Assembly (NCBI RefSeq): GCF_030486405.1
Contig: NZ_CP129613.1
Coordinates: forward strand, 1,302,001 to 1,366,000
Source of the DNA: Mycolicibacterium sp. HK-90
GTDB taxonomy: Bacteria > Actinomycetota > Actinomycetes > Mycobacteriales > Mycobacteriaceae
DNA length: 64,000 nt
Reading direction: 5' to 3'
Shown: piece by piece, positions 17,871 through 26,675 of the stretch
Position numbering within the stretch: position 1 is the first letter of the stretch
Layout: every line of letters starts with the position of its first letter
The notes under the pieces: generated by a model
What the model saw: only the letters and a program-made list of their open reading frames with translations
The model's database searches: none
Told to the model about the DNA's origin: nothing
Program-made: the position numbers and the translations under genes

Positions 17871-19096
17871 TTCGGCGTTTCTGGGGCGCACTCGGCGAGG
17901 CGGCGCCGGAGAAATGCCGCGGCCGGGGCGGAGACACCGTCGCCGTCGAGCGCAATGCGGTACCAGTGCTCGGCCTCGCCGGGCCGGCCGGCGCGACGCA
18001 ACAGATCCGCGCGCATCGGCGCCACGGCGTTGGTCCGGGCCAGCCGCGGATCGTCGGCCACCTCGTCGAGCGCGGCCAAGCCGGCCGCGAACCCGTCGCG
18101 AAAGCCAACGGCCAGTGCGCGATTGGCGCGCACGACGGGTGAGTCCACGATCGACAGCAGCCGGTCGTAGGCCAGGCAGATCGTGGTCCAGTCGGTGTGC
18201 TCCCAGGTGGGTGCCGAGGCGTGCAGCGCGGCGATCACCGCCTGCGGCAGGTATGACCCGGGTGCCCCCTCGGCCAGGCGCAGCTGCTCCAGGCCACGCG
18301 CGACCCGACCGCGATCCCACTGACTGCGGTCCTGCTCGTCGAGGGGCACCAGGGCTCCGGCCGCGTCCACCCGGGTCCGTCGGCGCGAATCATGCAGCAG
18401 CACAAGGGCGGCGAGCGCGTGGGCGTCGCGGTTGTCGGGCATCAGCGCACACAGCTCACCCGCGAGTCGCACGCCCTCGTCGCACAGTTCGTCGCGGATG
18501 GCCGACGGGCCGCCGGTGGACCAATACCCCTCGGTGAACACCGAGTAGATGCATCCGAGCACATGGGGCGTGCGCTCACCCAGCAGCTCGGCCGGCGGTA
18601 CCCGCAGCGGGATGTTCGCCTTGCGAATCTTGTTCTTGGCCCGCGTGATTCGCTGACCGACGGCAGCCTCGGACTGCAGCAGCGCACGGGCGATCTCAGG
18701 GACGGTGAGACCGGAGATCAATCGCAGGGTCAGGGCCAGTTGCGAACCGCGGTCCAGTGCGGGATGAGCACAGGTGAACATCATCCGCAGCTCGTCATCG
18801 GGTACCGGATACAACTCCACCTCCGAGGCTGCCCGGGCCTGCTCGTACACCGCGGTGAATTCCTTTCCCGGGCGCACGGATTCACGCCGCAGCCGGTCCA
18901 GCGCCCGATTGCGTGCCACCGTCGTCAGCCATGCTCCGGGGTTGGCGGGCACGCCGTCGGACGGCCAGATCCGCAGGGCTTGCGCGCAGGCCTCCTGGAC
19001 GGCGTCCTCGGCCACGGTGAGGTCACCCGACCAGCGGGCAATGGTGGCCACCGCCGGGCCCCACTCCCGCCGAAAGACGCCGTCCAGTTGGGTCAT
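17858..19096 (-). CDS. ECF42-like RNA polymerase sigma factor with long C-terminal domain
   Basis: 412 residues. Sigma region 2 is visible (ARWSGDLTVAEDAVQEACAQALRIWP, then PGAWLTTVARNRALDRLRRE) and region 4 (LALTLRLISGLTVPEIARALLQSEAAVGQRITRAKNKIR). About 230 residues follow with helical TPR-like repeats (HALAALVLLHDSRR, EAEHWYRIALDGDG). This layout and the DGPF-type partner immediately upstream define the ECF42 group, where the extension is thought to control the sigma factor in place of an anti-sigma factor. Targets are usually the DGPF gene itself. Confidence 0.86.
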   Translation of the reverse strand: MTQLDGVFRREWGPAVATIARWSGDLTVAEDAVQEACAQALRIWPSDGVPANPGAWLTTVARNRALDRLRRESVRPGKEFTAVYEQARAASEVELYPVPDDELRMMFTCAHPALDRGSQLALTLRLISGLTVPEIARALLQSEAAVGQRITRAKNKIRKANIPLRVPPAELLGERTPHVLGCIYSVFTEGYWSTGGPSAIRDELCDEGVRLAGELCALMPDNRDAHALAALVLLHDSRRRTRVDAAGALVPLDEQDRSQWDRGRVARGLEQLRLAEGAPGSYLPQAVIAALHASAPTWEHTDWTTICLAYDRLLSIVDSPVVRANRALAVGFRDGFAAGLAALDEVADDPRLARTNAVAPMRADLLRRAGRPGEAEHWYRIALDGDGVSAPAAAFLRRRLAECAPETPNGQL

Positions 19097-19102
19097 CGAC
19101 AG

Positions 19103-19798
19103 CTACAGGCCGGAGACTCCGGCCAACTGACGCACCTCGACGGCCGACGCCGGGATCATCGATGCCAGCTTGACGGCCTCCTCTCGGTCGGCGGCACGCA
19201 AGATGTAGAAACCGTTGGCCACCTCGGCGCCTTCGGCATACGGTCCGTCGGTCAGTACCGCCTCGCCGTTGCGGACCTGCACGGTCGTGGCGGTTGACGG
19301 TGGGTGCAGCGGGGCGCCGCTGAGGATGTGCTCGCCGGCGGCCTTGCCGAATTCGGTGTGCGCACACACGCCTGCCTCCCACTCCTCGCTGCTCGGTGCG
19401 CACACCTTCTCCGGCGGCTCCAGGAGCAGCGCCAGCCAGTCGGACCCCAACGGCTGCGCCGGGGGAGTCCAGCCGACCATCGGCCACACCTCGACCGCGC
19501 CGAAGTGGGCGACCGGGATTCCCTGGGCCAGCGCCAGCGCCTCGTCGAGGTTGTCGGCCTCCAGCACGTAATAGCCGCAGGCCACCTCGGCACCCTCGGC
19601 GAACGGCCCGTCGGTGATCACCGGATTGTCCGGGCCACCGGTGATGCGGGCGGCCGCGGCGGCCTTGGCCAGCGCGTCGCCCGCCTTTATCGCAGACTTG
19701 GCCTGGGCATGAAAGGCCTGGAAGGCGGCCATGCCCTCGGCCCGCTGCTCAGGTGCGAGCTCGACGTCTTGGCTGATCAGTAGCGCGAAGTACAGCAT
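19103..19798 (-). CDS. YCII/DGPF-domain protein with two tandem domains, partner of the ECF42-like sigma factor
   Basis: 231 residues from ATG 19798 (MLYFALLISQD), with GGAG six bases upstream; an ATG six bases earlier abuts the SD and is less likely. It contains two DGPF-type units: ITDGPFAEGAEVACGYYVLEADNLDEALALA (DGPF at 63-66) and LTDGPYAEGAEVANGFYILRAADREEAVKLA (DGPY at 184-187). Genomes usually encode these as separate small proteins beside ECF42. Only 6 bases separate it from the sigma gene, so they form an operon. Biochemical role unknown. Confidence 0.85.
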   Translation of the reverse strand: MLYFALLISQDVELAPEQRAEGMAAFQAFHAQAKSAIKAGDALAKAAAAARITGGPDNPVITDGPFAEGAEVACGYYVLEADNLDEALALAQGIPVAHFGAVEVWPMVGWTPPAQPLGSDWLALLLEPPEKVCAPSSEEWEAGVCAHTEFGKAAGEHILSGAPLHPPSTATTVQVRNGEAVLTDGPYAEGAEVANGFYILRAADREEAVKLASMIPASAVEVRQLAGVSGL

Positions 19799-19903
19799 CG
19801 TCATCTCCGGAGGGTCAGCGAGTGGAACCGTCTGCTCCACTCTCTACCCATCCGACGAACGACGCCGCCCGGATCCGACAGCCCGGCCGAGATTTTTCGG
19901 CCG

Positions 19904-20764
19904 CTACTTCTGCAGCGTGAATTGATGCACGCTGATGTGGCCCGAGGCGAAGTACTTCTGGCAGCCGTTGAGGTACTTGTCGTAGCGGTCGTAGACCTCT
20001 TGACCCTGGATCGCGATGGCCTCGTCCTTGTGGGCTTCGAGCGCGTCGGCCCAGATCTTGAGCGTGCGGACGTAGTGCGGGCCGATCTCCTGCAGCTGGG
20101 TGAGTTTGAACCCGGCTTCGGTCGCCTTCTCCTGCTCCATCTCCACCGAGGGCAGCCGGCCGCCCGGGAAGATCTCGGTCATGATGAACCGGGCAAACCG
20201 GGCGTCTTCGAATGTCATGTGCAGGCCGAGCTTCTGGCCTTGGCGTAGATCGAATCCGGTGATGTTGTGCAGCAACATGATGCCGTCGTCGGGCAGTGCG
20301 TTGTAGGCCGTCTCGAAAAACGCCGGATACCGTTCGAATCCAAAATGTTCGAAGGCGCCGATCGATACGATGCGGTCAACTTTGTCGTTGAACTCTTCCC
20401 AGCCCTGGAGTCGAACCTCGACGTTGCGCTCGGTGGGAATCCTGGAGAGCTTTTCGATGGCGTACTCGCGCTGCTCGCCGCTCAACGTCAGGCCGATGAC
20501 GTTGACGTCGTACTTCTCGATGGCCCGTGCCATGCCCGCGCCCCAGCCGCAGCCGATGTCCAGCAGCGTCATGCCTGGTTGCAGGCCCAGCTTGCCCAGC
20601 GCCAGATCGAACTTGGCGATCTGAGCTTCGTCCCCCGTCATGTCTTCGCGTTCGAAATACCCACACGTATAACCCATTGTGGGGCCGAGAAATAGTTCGT
20701 AGAATTCGTTCGAAATATCGTAGATCGATTGCAGTTCTTCGTATTTGGGTGTCAATTTCGACAT
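19904..20764 (-). CDS. Mycolic acid methyltransferase / cyclopropane synthase family
   Basis: 286 residues starting MSKLTPKYEELQSIYDISNEFYELFLG. The SAM-binding motif is LLDIGCGWG, with the family blocks YTCGYFEREDMT, VDRIVSIGAFEHFG and EIFPGGRLPS, and the tail HISVHQFTLQK. Such enzymes methylate or cyclopropanate double bases of meromycolate chains on AcpM using S-adenosylmethionine. The locus corresponds to mmaA1-mmaA4 in M. tuberculosis; the exact paralogue (cis- or trans-cyclopropanation, or methoxy/keto precursor) cannot be fixed from sequence reading. Confidence 0.88.
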   Translation of the reverse strand: MSKLTPKYEELQSIYDISNEFYELFLGPTMGYTCGYFEREDMTGDEAQIAKFDLALGKLGLQPGMTLLDIGCGWGAGMARAIEKYDVNVIGLTLSGEQREYAIEKLSRIPTERNVEVRLQGWEEFNDKVDRIVSIGAFEHFGFERYPAFFETAYNALPDDGIMLLHNITGFDLRQGQKLGLHMTFEDARFARFIMTEIFPGGRLPSVEMEQEKATEAGFKLTQLQEIGPHYVRTLKIWADALEAHKDEAIAIQGQEVYDRYDKYLNGCQKYFASGHISVHQFTLQK

Positions 20765-20946
20765 GTTCCAAATGCTCCAAGCCGTTGAGTTCTCCCCGCG
20801 ATCTCAGCGTACAGCAGGCAATTGCCGTAGGCGCGGGACGACTTGCGCTCAATCGCTGTCTGGCAAACTTCGATGTCTGGCGCCGAGGGGTGCCGGTCGG
20901 CGTTGCCTGCGGAAATCGGGAGGCGGTGCCGCGGCAGCGAAGGAAA
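20765..20946. other. Intergenic region between the two methyltransferase genes, 182 bp
   Basis: This gap suggests the downstream methyltransferase has its own promoter. No clear -35/-10 pair, hairpin or small gene was recognised. Confidence 0.35.
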
Positions 20947-21828
20947 TCACCGTGGCTGCTTCTGGAGTGTGAACTGGTTGACGTCGATGTAGCCGGTACG
21001 GAAGCCGTCGGCGCATCCGGTGAGGTAGCGCAGGTAGCGGTCGTAGACCTCCTGGGACTGAACCTGGACCGCGGCATCGTGGTTGGCCTCGAGGTTGGCG
21101 GCCCATATGTCGAGCGTGCGGGCATAGTGCGGCTGCAGAGACTGGCGGCGGGTCAACGTGAACGAGGCCTGCGCAGAGTGCTCTTCGACCATCTCGATCG
21201 AGGGCAGCCGCCCGCCGGGAAAGATCTCGGTGACGATGAACTTGATGAACTTCGCCAGCTCGAAAGTGAGGGGGATGCCCCGACGGTGGGCTTCCCGTGG
21301 GTGTAGAGCCGTGATGGTGTGCAGCAGCATCACGCCGTCGGGCGGAAGGGCGTCGTAGGCGAACCGGAAGAAGTCGCCGTAGCGGTCGTGGCCGAAGTGC
21401 TCGAAGGCGCCGATCGAGACGATGCGGTCCACCGGCTCGTCGAACTGCTCCCAGCCCTCCAGCAGCACCCGTTTGCTGCGCGGGCTGTCGGACTCGTCGA
21501 ACACCTGCTGTACGTGAGTGGCCTGGTTACGGCTCAGCGTGAGACCGACGACATTGACGTCGTACCGCTCGATTGCACGCAGAAGCGTTGCGCCCCAACC
21601 ACATCCGACATCGAGCAACGTCATTCCCGGCTGCAGGCCGAGTTTGCCGAGCGCCAGGTCGATCTTCGCCGCCTGCGCTTCCTGGAGAGACATGTCGTCA
21701 CGTTCGAAGTAGGCGCAGCTGTAGGTCCGGCTCGGATCGAGGAACAGCGCGAAAAAATCGTCGGACAGGTCGTAATGGGCTTGTACGTCGTCGAAATGCG
21801 GTTTGAGTTTTGTCGGTTGTTTGGCCAC
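20947..21828 (-). CDS. Mycolic acid methyltransferase / cyclopropane synthase family (second copy)
   Basis: 293 residues from GTG 21828 (VAKQPTKLKPHFDDVQAHYDLSDDFF), preceded by AGAGG at good spacing. It has SAM motif LLDVGCGWG, YSCAYFERDDMS, VDRIVSIGAFEHFGHDRYGDFF, EIFPGGRLPS and the end YIDVNQFTLQK. It is clearly paralogous to the neighbour at 19904-20764 but diverged, so the two probably act at different chain positions. The N-terminus HYDLSDDFFALF resembles MmaA4 and MmaA2 more than the first copy does. Confidence 0.88.
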   Translation of the reverse strand: MAKQPTKLKPHFDDVQAHYDLSDDFFALFLDPSRTYSCAYFERDDMSLQEAQAAKIDLALGKLGLQPGMTLLDVGCGWGATLLRAIERYDVNVVGLTLSRNQATHVQQVFDESDSPRSKRVLLEGWEQFDEPVDRIVSIGAFEHFGHDRYGDFFRFAYDALPPDGVMLLHTITALHPREAHRRGIPLTFELAKFIKFIVTEIFPGGRLPSIEMVEEHSAQASFTLTRRQSLQPHYARTLDIWAANLEANHDAAVQVQSQEVYDRYLRYLTGCADGFRTGYIDVNQFTLQKQPR

Positions 21829-21999
21829 GGGGGTACCTCTCGGGCAGATACCGACCGGGCAGAGCCGCACCAGGCCACGTCTTGACCCAGCCGCCCCCCC
21901 AGACTGCTGAAACCGACTGTAGAGGCAGTTCGGCCAGCTACCGAGCTTTCGACCGCCGGCAACGCCGTGCTCGTCAAATTAACGTTGCAGACGCATAAA
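21829..21999. other. Intergenic region upstream of the second methyltransferase, 171 bp
   Basis: Probably holds that gene's promoter and the end of lipG. A run of eight C at about 21892-21899 and a loose inverted repeat ACTGC-N17-GCAGT were noted; neither is convincing. Confidence 0.35.
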
Positions 22000-22926
22000 T
22001 CAGCTGGAACTGGCGAAGTTCGTCTTGAGCTCGCCGACGATCTCGTCCCACACCGGTTCGGGCAACTCGTGACCCATCCCGTCGATCAGCACCAGGCGGG
22101 CGCCGTCGATGGCGCGGGCCACCGCGCGGCCACCGTACGGGCGCATCAGCCGGTCGGCGCGCCCATGGATCACCACGGTCGGCGCGGTGATCCGCCGGTC
22201 ATGGTGGCGCAGGCTGCCGCTGCCGAGAATCGCGTCGAAATGGCGGGCGATTCCCGCCGGATAGTAGGCCCGGTCGTACAGCTCGGCGGCCTGGGCCCTG
22301 ATCTCCTCCTCGGGAGTGGGATAGGCGGGGCTGCCGTTGAGCTTGTTGATCCGAACCGCGTTGTCGATGATGGCTTCTCGTGACGAATCGGCCGGCGGGC
22401 CAGTGATCACCGACAGCAGCTGCTTGATGCCGGGCGGCGGCAGCAGTGGCTGGTTGTTGCTGGAGAAGATCACCGCGAGCGTCTTGGTGCGCTGCGTGTA
22501 CCGCGCCGCGAACACCTGGGCGATCATCCCGCCCATCGACCCGCCGACGATGTGGGCGTCGTCGATCTTGAGGTGATCGAGCAGGGCGGCGGCGTCGTCG
22601 GCGACATCCTCGAGCGTGTAGACCGACGGGCTGCGCAGGCCGAGGAACGACCGGGCCATCCGCAGCGACAACGGCGAGTCCACCCGCTTGCCGGACAACT
22701 TGGTGGACAGGCCGACGTCGCGGTTGTCGTACCGGATCACCCGCAAACCCTGATTGACGAGCTTCTCGCAGAAACCGGTGCGCCACAACAGCATCTGAGC
22801 ACCGAGCCCCATGATCAACAGCACTGCCGGATCGTTCGGGTCACCCATGTCCTCGTAGTAGATGTCGACATCGCCGGCATCCGCGGGCGACTTGGCGAAG
22901 CCGCTCCGCACCCTCATTCCGGCCAC
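22000..22926 (-). CDS. lipG: Alpha/beta hydrolase, LipG-like lipase/esterase
   Basis: Up to 308 residues. GTG 22926 directly abuts the stop of the UbiB-like gene (TGAGTG) and has GAGG upstream; an internal ATG (MRVRSGF) is the alternative. The nucleophile elbow is GGSMGG with the preceding AHIV, the acid is near VVIHGRADRLM and the catalytic His is in DGMGHELP, as expected for an active esterase. It lies beside mycolate methyltransferases as lipG (Rv0646c) does in M. tuberculosis, where the encoded enzyme has esterase/thioesterase activity. Confidence 0.88.
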   Translation of the reverse strand: MAGMRVRSGFAKSPADAGDVDIYYEDMGDPNDPAVLLIMGLGAQMLLWRTGFCEKLVNQGLRVIRYDNRDVGLSTKLSGKRVDSPLSLRMARSFLGLRSPSVYTLEDVADDAAALLDHLKIDDAHIVGGSMGGMIAQVFAARYTQRTKTLAVIFSSNNQPLLPPPGIKQLLSVITGPPADSSREAIIDNAVRINKLNGSPAYPTPEEEIRAQAAELYDRAYYPAGIARHFDAILGSGSLRHHDRRITAPTVVIHGRADRLMRPYGGRAVARAIDGARLVLIDGMGHELPEPVWDEIVGELKTNFASSS

Positions 22927-24336
22927 TCAGGCCTCGATCCCGTCGGATTTGGGCTCGGCGGCTCCGGCCGAATCCTCTTCGCGCGAGCGCTCATCGGCGT
23001 GTTCCCGGCCGATATCGACCATGAAGTTGGCGAAGTAGCCGGTGAGCTGCGGGTCGTTCATCATCTGCCACTTGGGCGCGAGCAGCTTCATGTACCGCTC
23101 GACATAGAGGAACTGCTTGCCGATCAAAACAAGTTCGCGGGGCAGCTTGACGTCGTAGGCATCGGCCAACGCGGAGAGCTGCTTGCCAATTTCGGCGTAG
23201 GACATATCGCCGAGCGACTTCATCGTCAGCGGGGTGGCAAACGCTTCAAGGTCCTTGGCGGCCTCGCCTTCAGGTTTCACCGTCCCCACGGCCCCCATCA
23301 GCACCACGATCTTGCCCGCCGCCGCATGGTCCTTCTTGACCAGCAGGGCATAGACCAGCTCGCGCAGCAGCCAGCGGGTGCGGGGGTCGATGCGGCCCAT
23401 GATGCCGAAGTCGAAGAACACCACCTTGCCGTCGTCGTCGACGTAGAGGTTGCCCGCGTGCAGATCGCCGTGGAACAGCCCGTGCTTGAGCCCGCCCTCG
23501 AAGACGCTGAACAGCAGGGCCTTCACCAGCTCGGTGCCGTCGAAGCCCTTCTTGCGGATGGCTGCGACGTCGTCGATGCGGACCCCGGTGACGCGCTCCA
23601 TGGTCAGCACCCGCGGGCTGGTCAGGTCCCAGTACACCTGCGGGACCCGGATGTTCTCGCCCAGCGGTGAGGCGTGCATGTGCGACACCCACGCATCCAT
23701 CGACTGGGCCTCCAGCCGGAAGTCCAGCTCCTCGGCGAGGTTGTCGGCGAAGTCGGCGACCACGTCCTGCGCCGACAGCCGCCGGCCCAGCTTGGCCAGC
23801 TCGACCAGCTGTGCGCCGCGCTTGAGGATCTGCAGATCGGCGGCGACCCGGCGACGGATGCCCGGGCGCTGGATCTTGACCACCACTTCCTCGCCACTGT
23901 GCAGCGTGGCGTAGTGCACCTGCGCGATCGAGGCCGAGGCGAACGGCTTCTCGTCGAAAGTCTTGAAGAGGTTCGTGGGCTCGTCGCCGAGCTCTTCGAC
24001 GAAGAGCTTGTGCACCTCGTCGGTGTCCGCGGGCGGCACTCGGTCGAGCAGGCTGCGGAACTCGCGGCTCAACGGTTCACCGAAGGCGCCGGGGCTCGAC
24101 GCGATGATCTGGCCGAACTTGACGTAGGTGGGACCCAGATCGGAGAAGGTCTGCGGCACCTGCTTGATGATCTTCTGCTGCAGGGATCCCGCGCCGAACA
24201 TGTTGGCGGCGACCCGGACCCCGGTACGGGTGATCTGCCAACCGGTGGCGCCGATCCGGGCGGCCTCCACGGGCAACGGCACCCGACTCAACCGGGCGAC
24301 CTCGCGGTGCTTGGTTTTCGGCGGCGTAGTGCTCAT
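22927..24336 (-). CDS. ABC1/UbiB (ADCK) family atypical kinase-like protein (Rv0647c-like)
   Basis: 469 residues. UbiB hallmarks are present: the KxGQ motif KFGQIIASSPGAFGE, the Ala-rich loop ASASIAQVH replacing a P-loop, the lysine strand VVVKIQRPG, the catalytic loop HGDLHAGNLYV and the metal motif FFDFGIMGR. The family uses ATPase activity in lipid or quinone metabolism rather than ordinary protein phosphorylation. No strong C-terminal membrane helices are seen. It is coupled to lipG with zero spacing, and the pair is conserved beside mmaA genes, which suggests an envelope-lipid role. Confidence 0.9.
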   Translation of the reverse strand: MSTTPPKTKHREVARLSRVPLPVEAARIGATGWQITRTGVRVAANMFGAGSLQQKIIKQVPQTFSDLGPTYVKFGQIIASSPGAFGEPLSREFRSLLDRVPPADTDEVHKLFVEELGDEPTNLFKTFDEKPFASASIAQVHYATLHSGEEVVVKIQRPGIRRRVAADLQILKRGAQLVELAKLGRRLSAQDVVADFADNLAEELDFRLEAQSMDAWVSHMHASPLGENIRVPQVYWDLTSPRVLTMERVTGVRIDDVAAIRKKGFDGTELVKALLFSVFEGGLKHGLFHGDLHAGNLYVDDDGKVVFFDFGIMGRIDPRTRWLLRELVYALLVKKDHAAAGKIVVLMGAVGTVKPEGEAAKDLEAFATPLTMKSLGDMSYAEIGKQLSALADAYDVKLPRELVLIGKQFLYVERYMKLLAPKWQMMNDPQLTGYFANFMVDIGREHADERSREEDSAGAAEPKSDGIEA

Positions 24337-24388
24337 AGGTGCAGTGTCTCAAAACCCGCGGTAACGCCAAAAATATCTGTGTGGTGCG

Positions 24389-25384
24389 TCACACCGGCGC
24401 GAAGCTGTCTTCGATCTCTTCCCGGCTGAGAACCGGGTCGCTGCCGCGGACGTAGGTGGGTTCGGTGTGGGGCTGGGTGGTGCCGTGCGCGACGCGCTTC
24501 TGGGCCGCCCGGAACTCGAGCGTGGTGCCGGCGGCGGTGTGCAGTCCGTTGATGATCGACCACACGATGGCACGCCGGCCGGCCCGCTCGATCGGATTCG
24601 GATCGGTGTGCCCGATGAGCTGCTTGGCCCATTTCGGCATGGTGTCGCGGATCGCCCAGTCGACCGCGCTCTGCGGCATCGGCAGGTTGGAGCCGGTGGC
24701 CATGGCCGCGCCGTGGGTCAGTGCCAGCTTGGGCAGATAGGACTCAAGGCAGTCCAGCGTCTCGGCCTTGGTGGTCGGCAGGTCGGTACCGCCCAGTGCG
24801 TGCCCGACGCGGATGAACTCTCCGTAGTAGCGGTCAAGTTTCTTACCGCGCAACGGGTTCGGATGGTAGATCTCGTGGGCGGTGGCCAGTCCCCACACCA
24901 CGGTCGCGTAGTTCCAGCGCAGCCAGTCCGGATCGTCGGCGTCATAGGCCGCGCCGTCGGGGCGGGTGCCCTTGATGGTGTGGTGCATCGAGCGCACCGT
25001 CTTGGCGACGCGCTCGGCGGTTTCGGTGTTGCCGTACGCGGTGCCGATGAAGAACGCGATGGAATGCCCGAGCCGCACCGCCGCGCCCTGCGGGTCGATG
25101 ACGGGGATGGCGGTCCCGTTCTCGTCCCGTTTGACCAGACGCGAATGGTGCATGCCCATCCAGTAGATCGACGGATCGAGCCGTTCCATGTAGGCCGCGC
25201 ACTGCAGACCGAAGATCAAGGCCTCGGTGTGCGAGTGGACATGCCAGACCGCGCTGCCCGGGCCGAACCATCCCGGATCGCCGGCCGGGCCGGCGAACTC
25301 CATGCCACGGAAGTAGTGCTGCCGGATGTCCTTGTCGAACTTCCGCTGCAGCATCTGCTCGAGCACCTGGTGTGGCATGTCCAC
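24389..25384 (-). CDS. DUF2236 oxygenase MpaB-type protein
   Basis: 331 residues with the DUF2236 pattern: GDPGWFGPGSAVWHVHSHTEALIFGLQCAAYMERLDP near the N-terminus, the central RTVRSMHHTIKG-like His-rich segment and the WNYATVVWGLATAHEIYHP motif. The family includes the rubber oxygenase Lcp and MpaB-like proteins, in which conserved His bind b-type heme. The substrate is unknown. It is transcribed divergently from a TetR regulator whose gene starts 76 bases away, so it is probably that regulator's main target. Confidence 0.85.
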   Translation of the reverse strand: MDMPHQVLEQMLQRKFDKDIRQHYFRGMEFAGPAGDPGWFGPGSAVWHVHSHTEALIFGLQCAAYMERLDPSIYWMGMHHSRLVKRDENGTAIPVIDPQGAAVRLGHSIAFFIGTAYGNTETAERVAKTVRSMHHTIKGTRPDGAAYDADDPDWLRWNYATVVWGLATAHEIYHPNPLRGKKLDRYYGEFIRVGHALGGTDLPTTKAETLDCLESYLPKLALTHGAAMATGSNLPMPQSAVDWAIRDTMPKWAKQLIGHTDPNPIERAGRRAIVWSIINGLHTAAGTTLEFRAAQKRVAHGTTQPHTEPTYVRGSDPVLSREEIEDSFAPV

Positions 25385-25396
25385 CGCGGACCCCTT

Positions 25397-25418
25397 TCTG
25401 GTTACGTCTGTAGCCAGA
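25397..25418. promoter_or_regulatory. Candidate TetR operator 1
   Basis: Inverted repeat TCTGGTTAC-GTCT-GTAGCCAGA with 9-base arms and one mismatch, in the divergent gap between the DUF2236 and TetR genes and close to the DUF2236 start. Size and position fit a TetR-family operator. Confidence 0.55.
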
Positions 25419-25441
25419 ATACATTTTGGGTACAGGTGTGA

Positions 25442-25456
25442 CCAGATCTAATCTGG
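25442..25456. promoter_or_regulatory. Candidate TetR operator 2
   Basis: Perfect inverted repeat CCAGAT-CTA-ATCTGG abutting the SD of the TetR gene. The arm core CCAGA/TCTGG is shared with the first element at 25397-25418, which supports one protein binding both. Confidence 0.55.
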
Positions 25457-25460
25457 AGAA

Positions 25461-26072
25461 ATGCCAGAGACGTCCAGCCCGACCCGATGGGCCGGCGTAC
25501 CACTCACGGACCGCCGCGCCGAACGCCGCGGCCTGCTGGTCGACGCGGCGTTCCGGCTGTTCGGGGACGGTGGTGAGGCCGCGGTCTCGGTGCGCTCGAT
25601 CTGCCGGGAGTGTGGCCTGAACACCCGCTACTTCTACGAGAGCTTCGCCGATACCGACGACCTGCTGGGTGCGGTGTACGACGAGGTCAGCGCGGCCCTG
25701 GCGGCCGATGTAGACGCCGCGATGGCCGGGGCGGGCGATTCCCTGCGCGACCGGACCCGCGCCGGGATCGCCGCGGTCCTGGGCTTCAGTTCCGCCGACC
25801 CGCGGCGCGGCCGCGTGCTGTTCACCGACGCCAGGGCCAACCCGGTGCTGGCGGCCCGGCGGGCGGCGACCCAGGATCTGTTGCGGGAGGCCGTGCTGTC
25901 CGAGGGTGGCCGGCTCAATCCGGGCTCGGACCCCGTCGCCGCCCAGGTCGGCGCGGCCATGTACACCGGTGCGATGTCCGAGCTTGCCCAGCAGTGGCTG
26001 GGCGGGAACCTGGGCGACGACCTCGAGGTCGTGGTGGATTACGCGCTGAAGCTGGTGCTAACCGGCGGCTGA
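25461..26072 (+). CDS. TetR/AcrR family transcriptional regulator
   Basis: 203 residues. The N-terminal HTH is RRGLLVDAAFRLFGDGGEAAVSVRSICRECGLNTRYFYESFADTDDLL, in which the canonical Tyr-Phe-Tyr-x-x-Phe recognition helix is clear. The C-terminal ligand domain is variable. SD GGAG lies four bases from the start and inside a palindrome. It faces the DUF2236 gene and its 3' end overlaps the convergent DinB gene by 15 bases. Confidence 0.9.
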   Translation: MPETSSPTRWAGVPLTDRRAERRGLLVDAAFRLFGDGGEAAVSVRSICRECGLNTRYFYESFADTDDLLGAVYDEVSAALAADVDAAMAGAGDSLRDRTRAGIAAVLGFSSADPRRGRVLFTDARANPVLAARRAATQDLLREAVLSEGGRLNPGSDPVAAQVGAAMYTGAMSELAQQWLGGNLGDDLEVVVDYALKLVLTGG

Positions 26073-26672
26073 CTCGGCCCCGGCAGGCCGCCAGCGCTTG
26101 ATCCAATCGGTCTCGGGCCACTGCTCCTCAGCCGCCATCAGCTCGTACATCGTTGCGCGGTCGATGGATTCGCGGATGATGTCGGCGTGCCCGGCGTGGC
26201 GGCTGAGCTCCTCGATCAGGTGCATGGCCACCCAGCGCACCGACCAGTGGTCGACGTCGTCGGGAAACCACGGCACCTCGTGGGGCACGGGGACCGGGGT
26301 CTCGAGGTCACGCTCGGCCAGCACCCGCAGCGTCTCGGCGTTCTGCGCCTTGAGGGCGTCGAGCAGATCGGCCAGCGTCTCGTCCTCGTGCATGACGTAT
26401 TGGTCGGCGTAGTCGGCCATCTGCTCCTCCATCGGGCGGGGATCCGGTGGCGGGAACTGCGGTGCGTGCTGGGCGCGGGCGGTCCACCCCTGCTGCATCC
26501 CGGTGACGTGCTTGATCAGGCCACCGATCGACAGCGCGCTCACCGACGGGGTCGAGCGGGCCTGTTCGTCGGTCAGGCCGTGGGCCACGGCGAAAAAGGC
26601 GTTCTGCTGGAAGGCGACGAATCCGATCAGCATCTGGCGTTCGTCGGTGGCGGGGGTGGGCATACCGGGCAT
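26058..26672 (-). CDS. DinB/YfiT-like superfamily protein
   Basis: 204 residues of four-helix-bundle DinB type. His residues that could form the metal site lie in GGLIKHVTGMQQGW, WVAMHLIEELSRHAGHADIIRE, matching the DinB pattern H...H-x3-H. Many mycobacterial members are mycothiol- or bacillithiol-dependent transferases. It lies 3 bases downstream of a second DinB gene on the same strand, and the pair faces a WYL regulator. Confidence 0.85.
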   Translation of the reverse strand: MPGMPTPATDERQMLIGFVAFQQNAFFAVAHGLTDEQARSTPSVSALSIGGLIKHVTGMQQGWTARAQHAPQFPPPDPRPMEEQMADYADQYVMHEDETLADLLDALKAQNAETLRVLAERDLETPVPVPHEVPWFPDDVDHWSVRWVAMHLIEELSRHAGHADIIRESIDRATMYELMAAEEQWPETDWIKRWRPAGAESAAG

Positions 26673-26675
26673 CGT

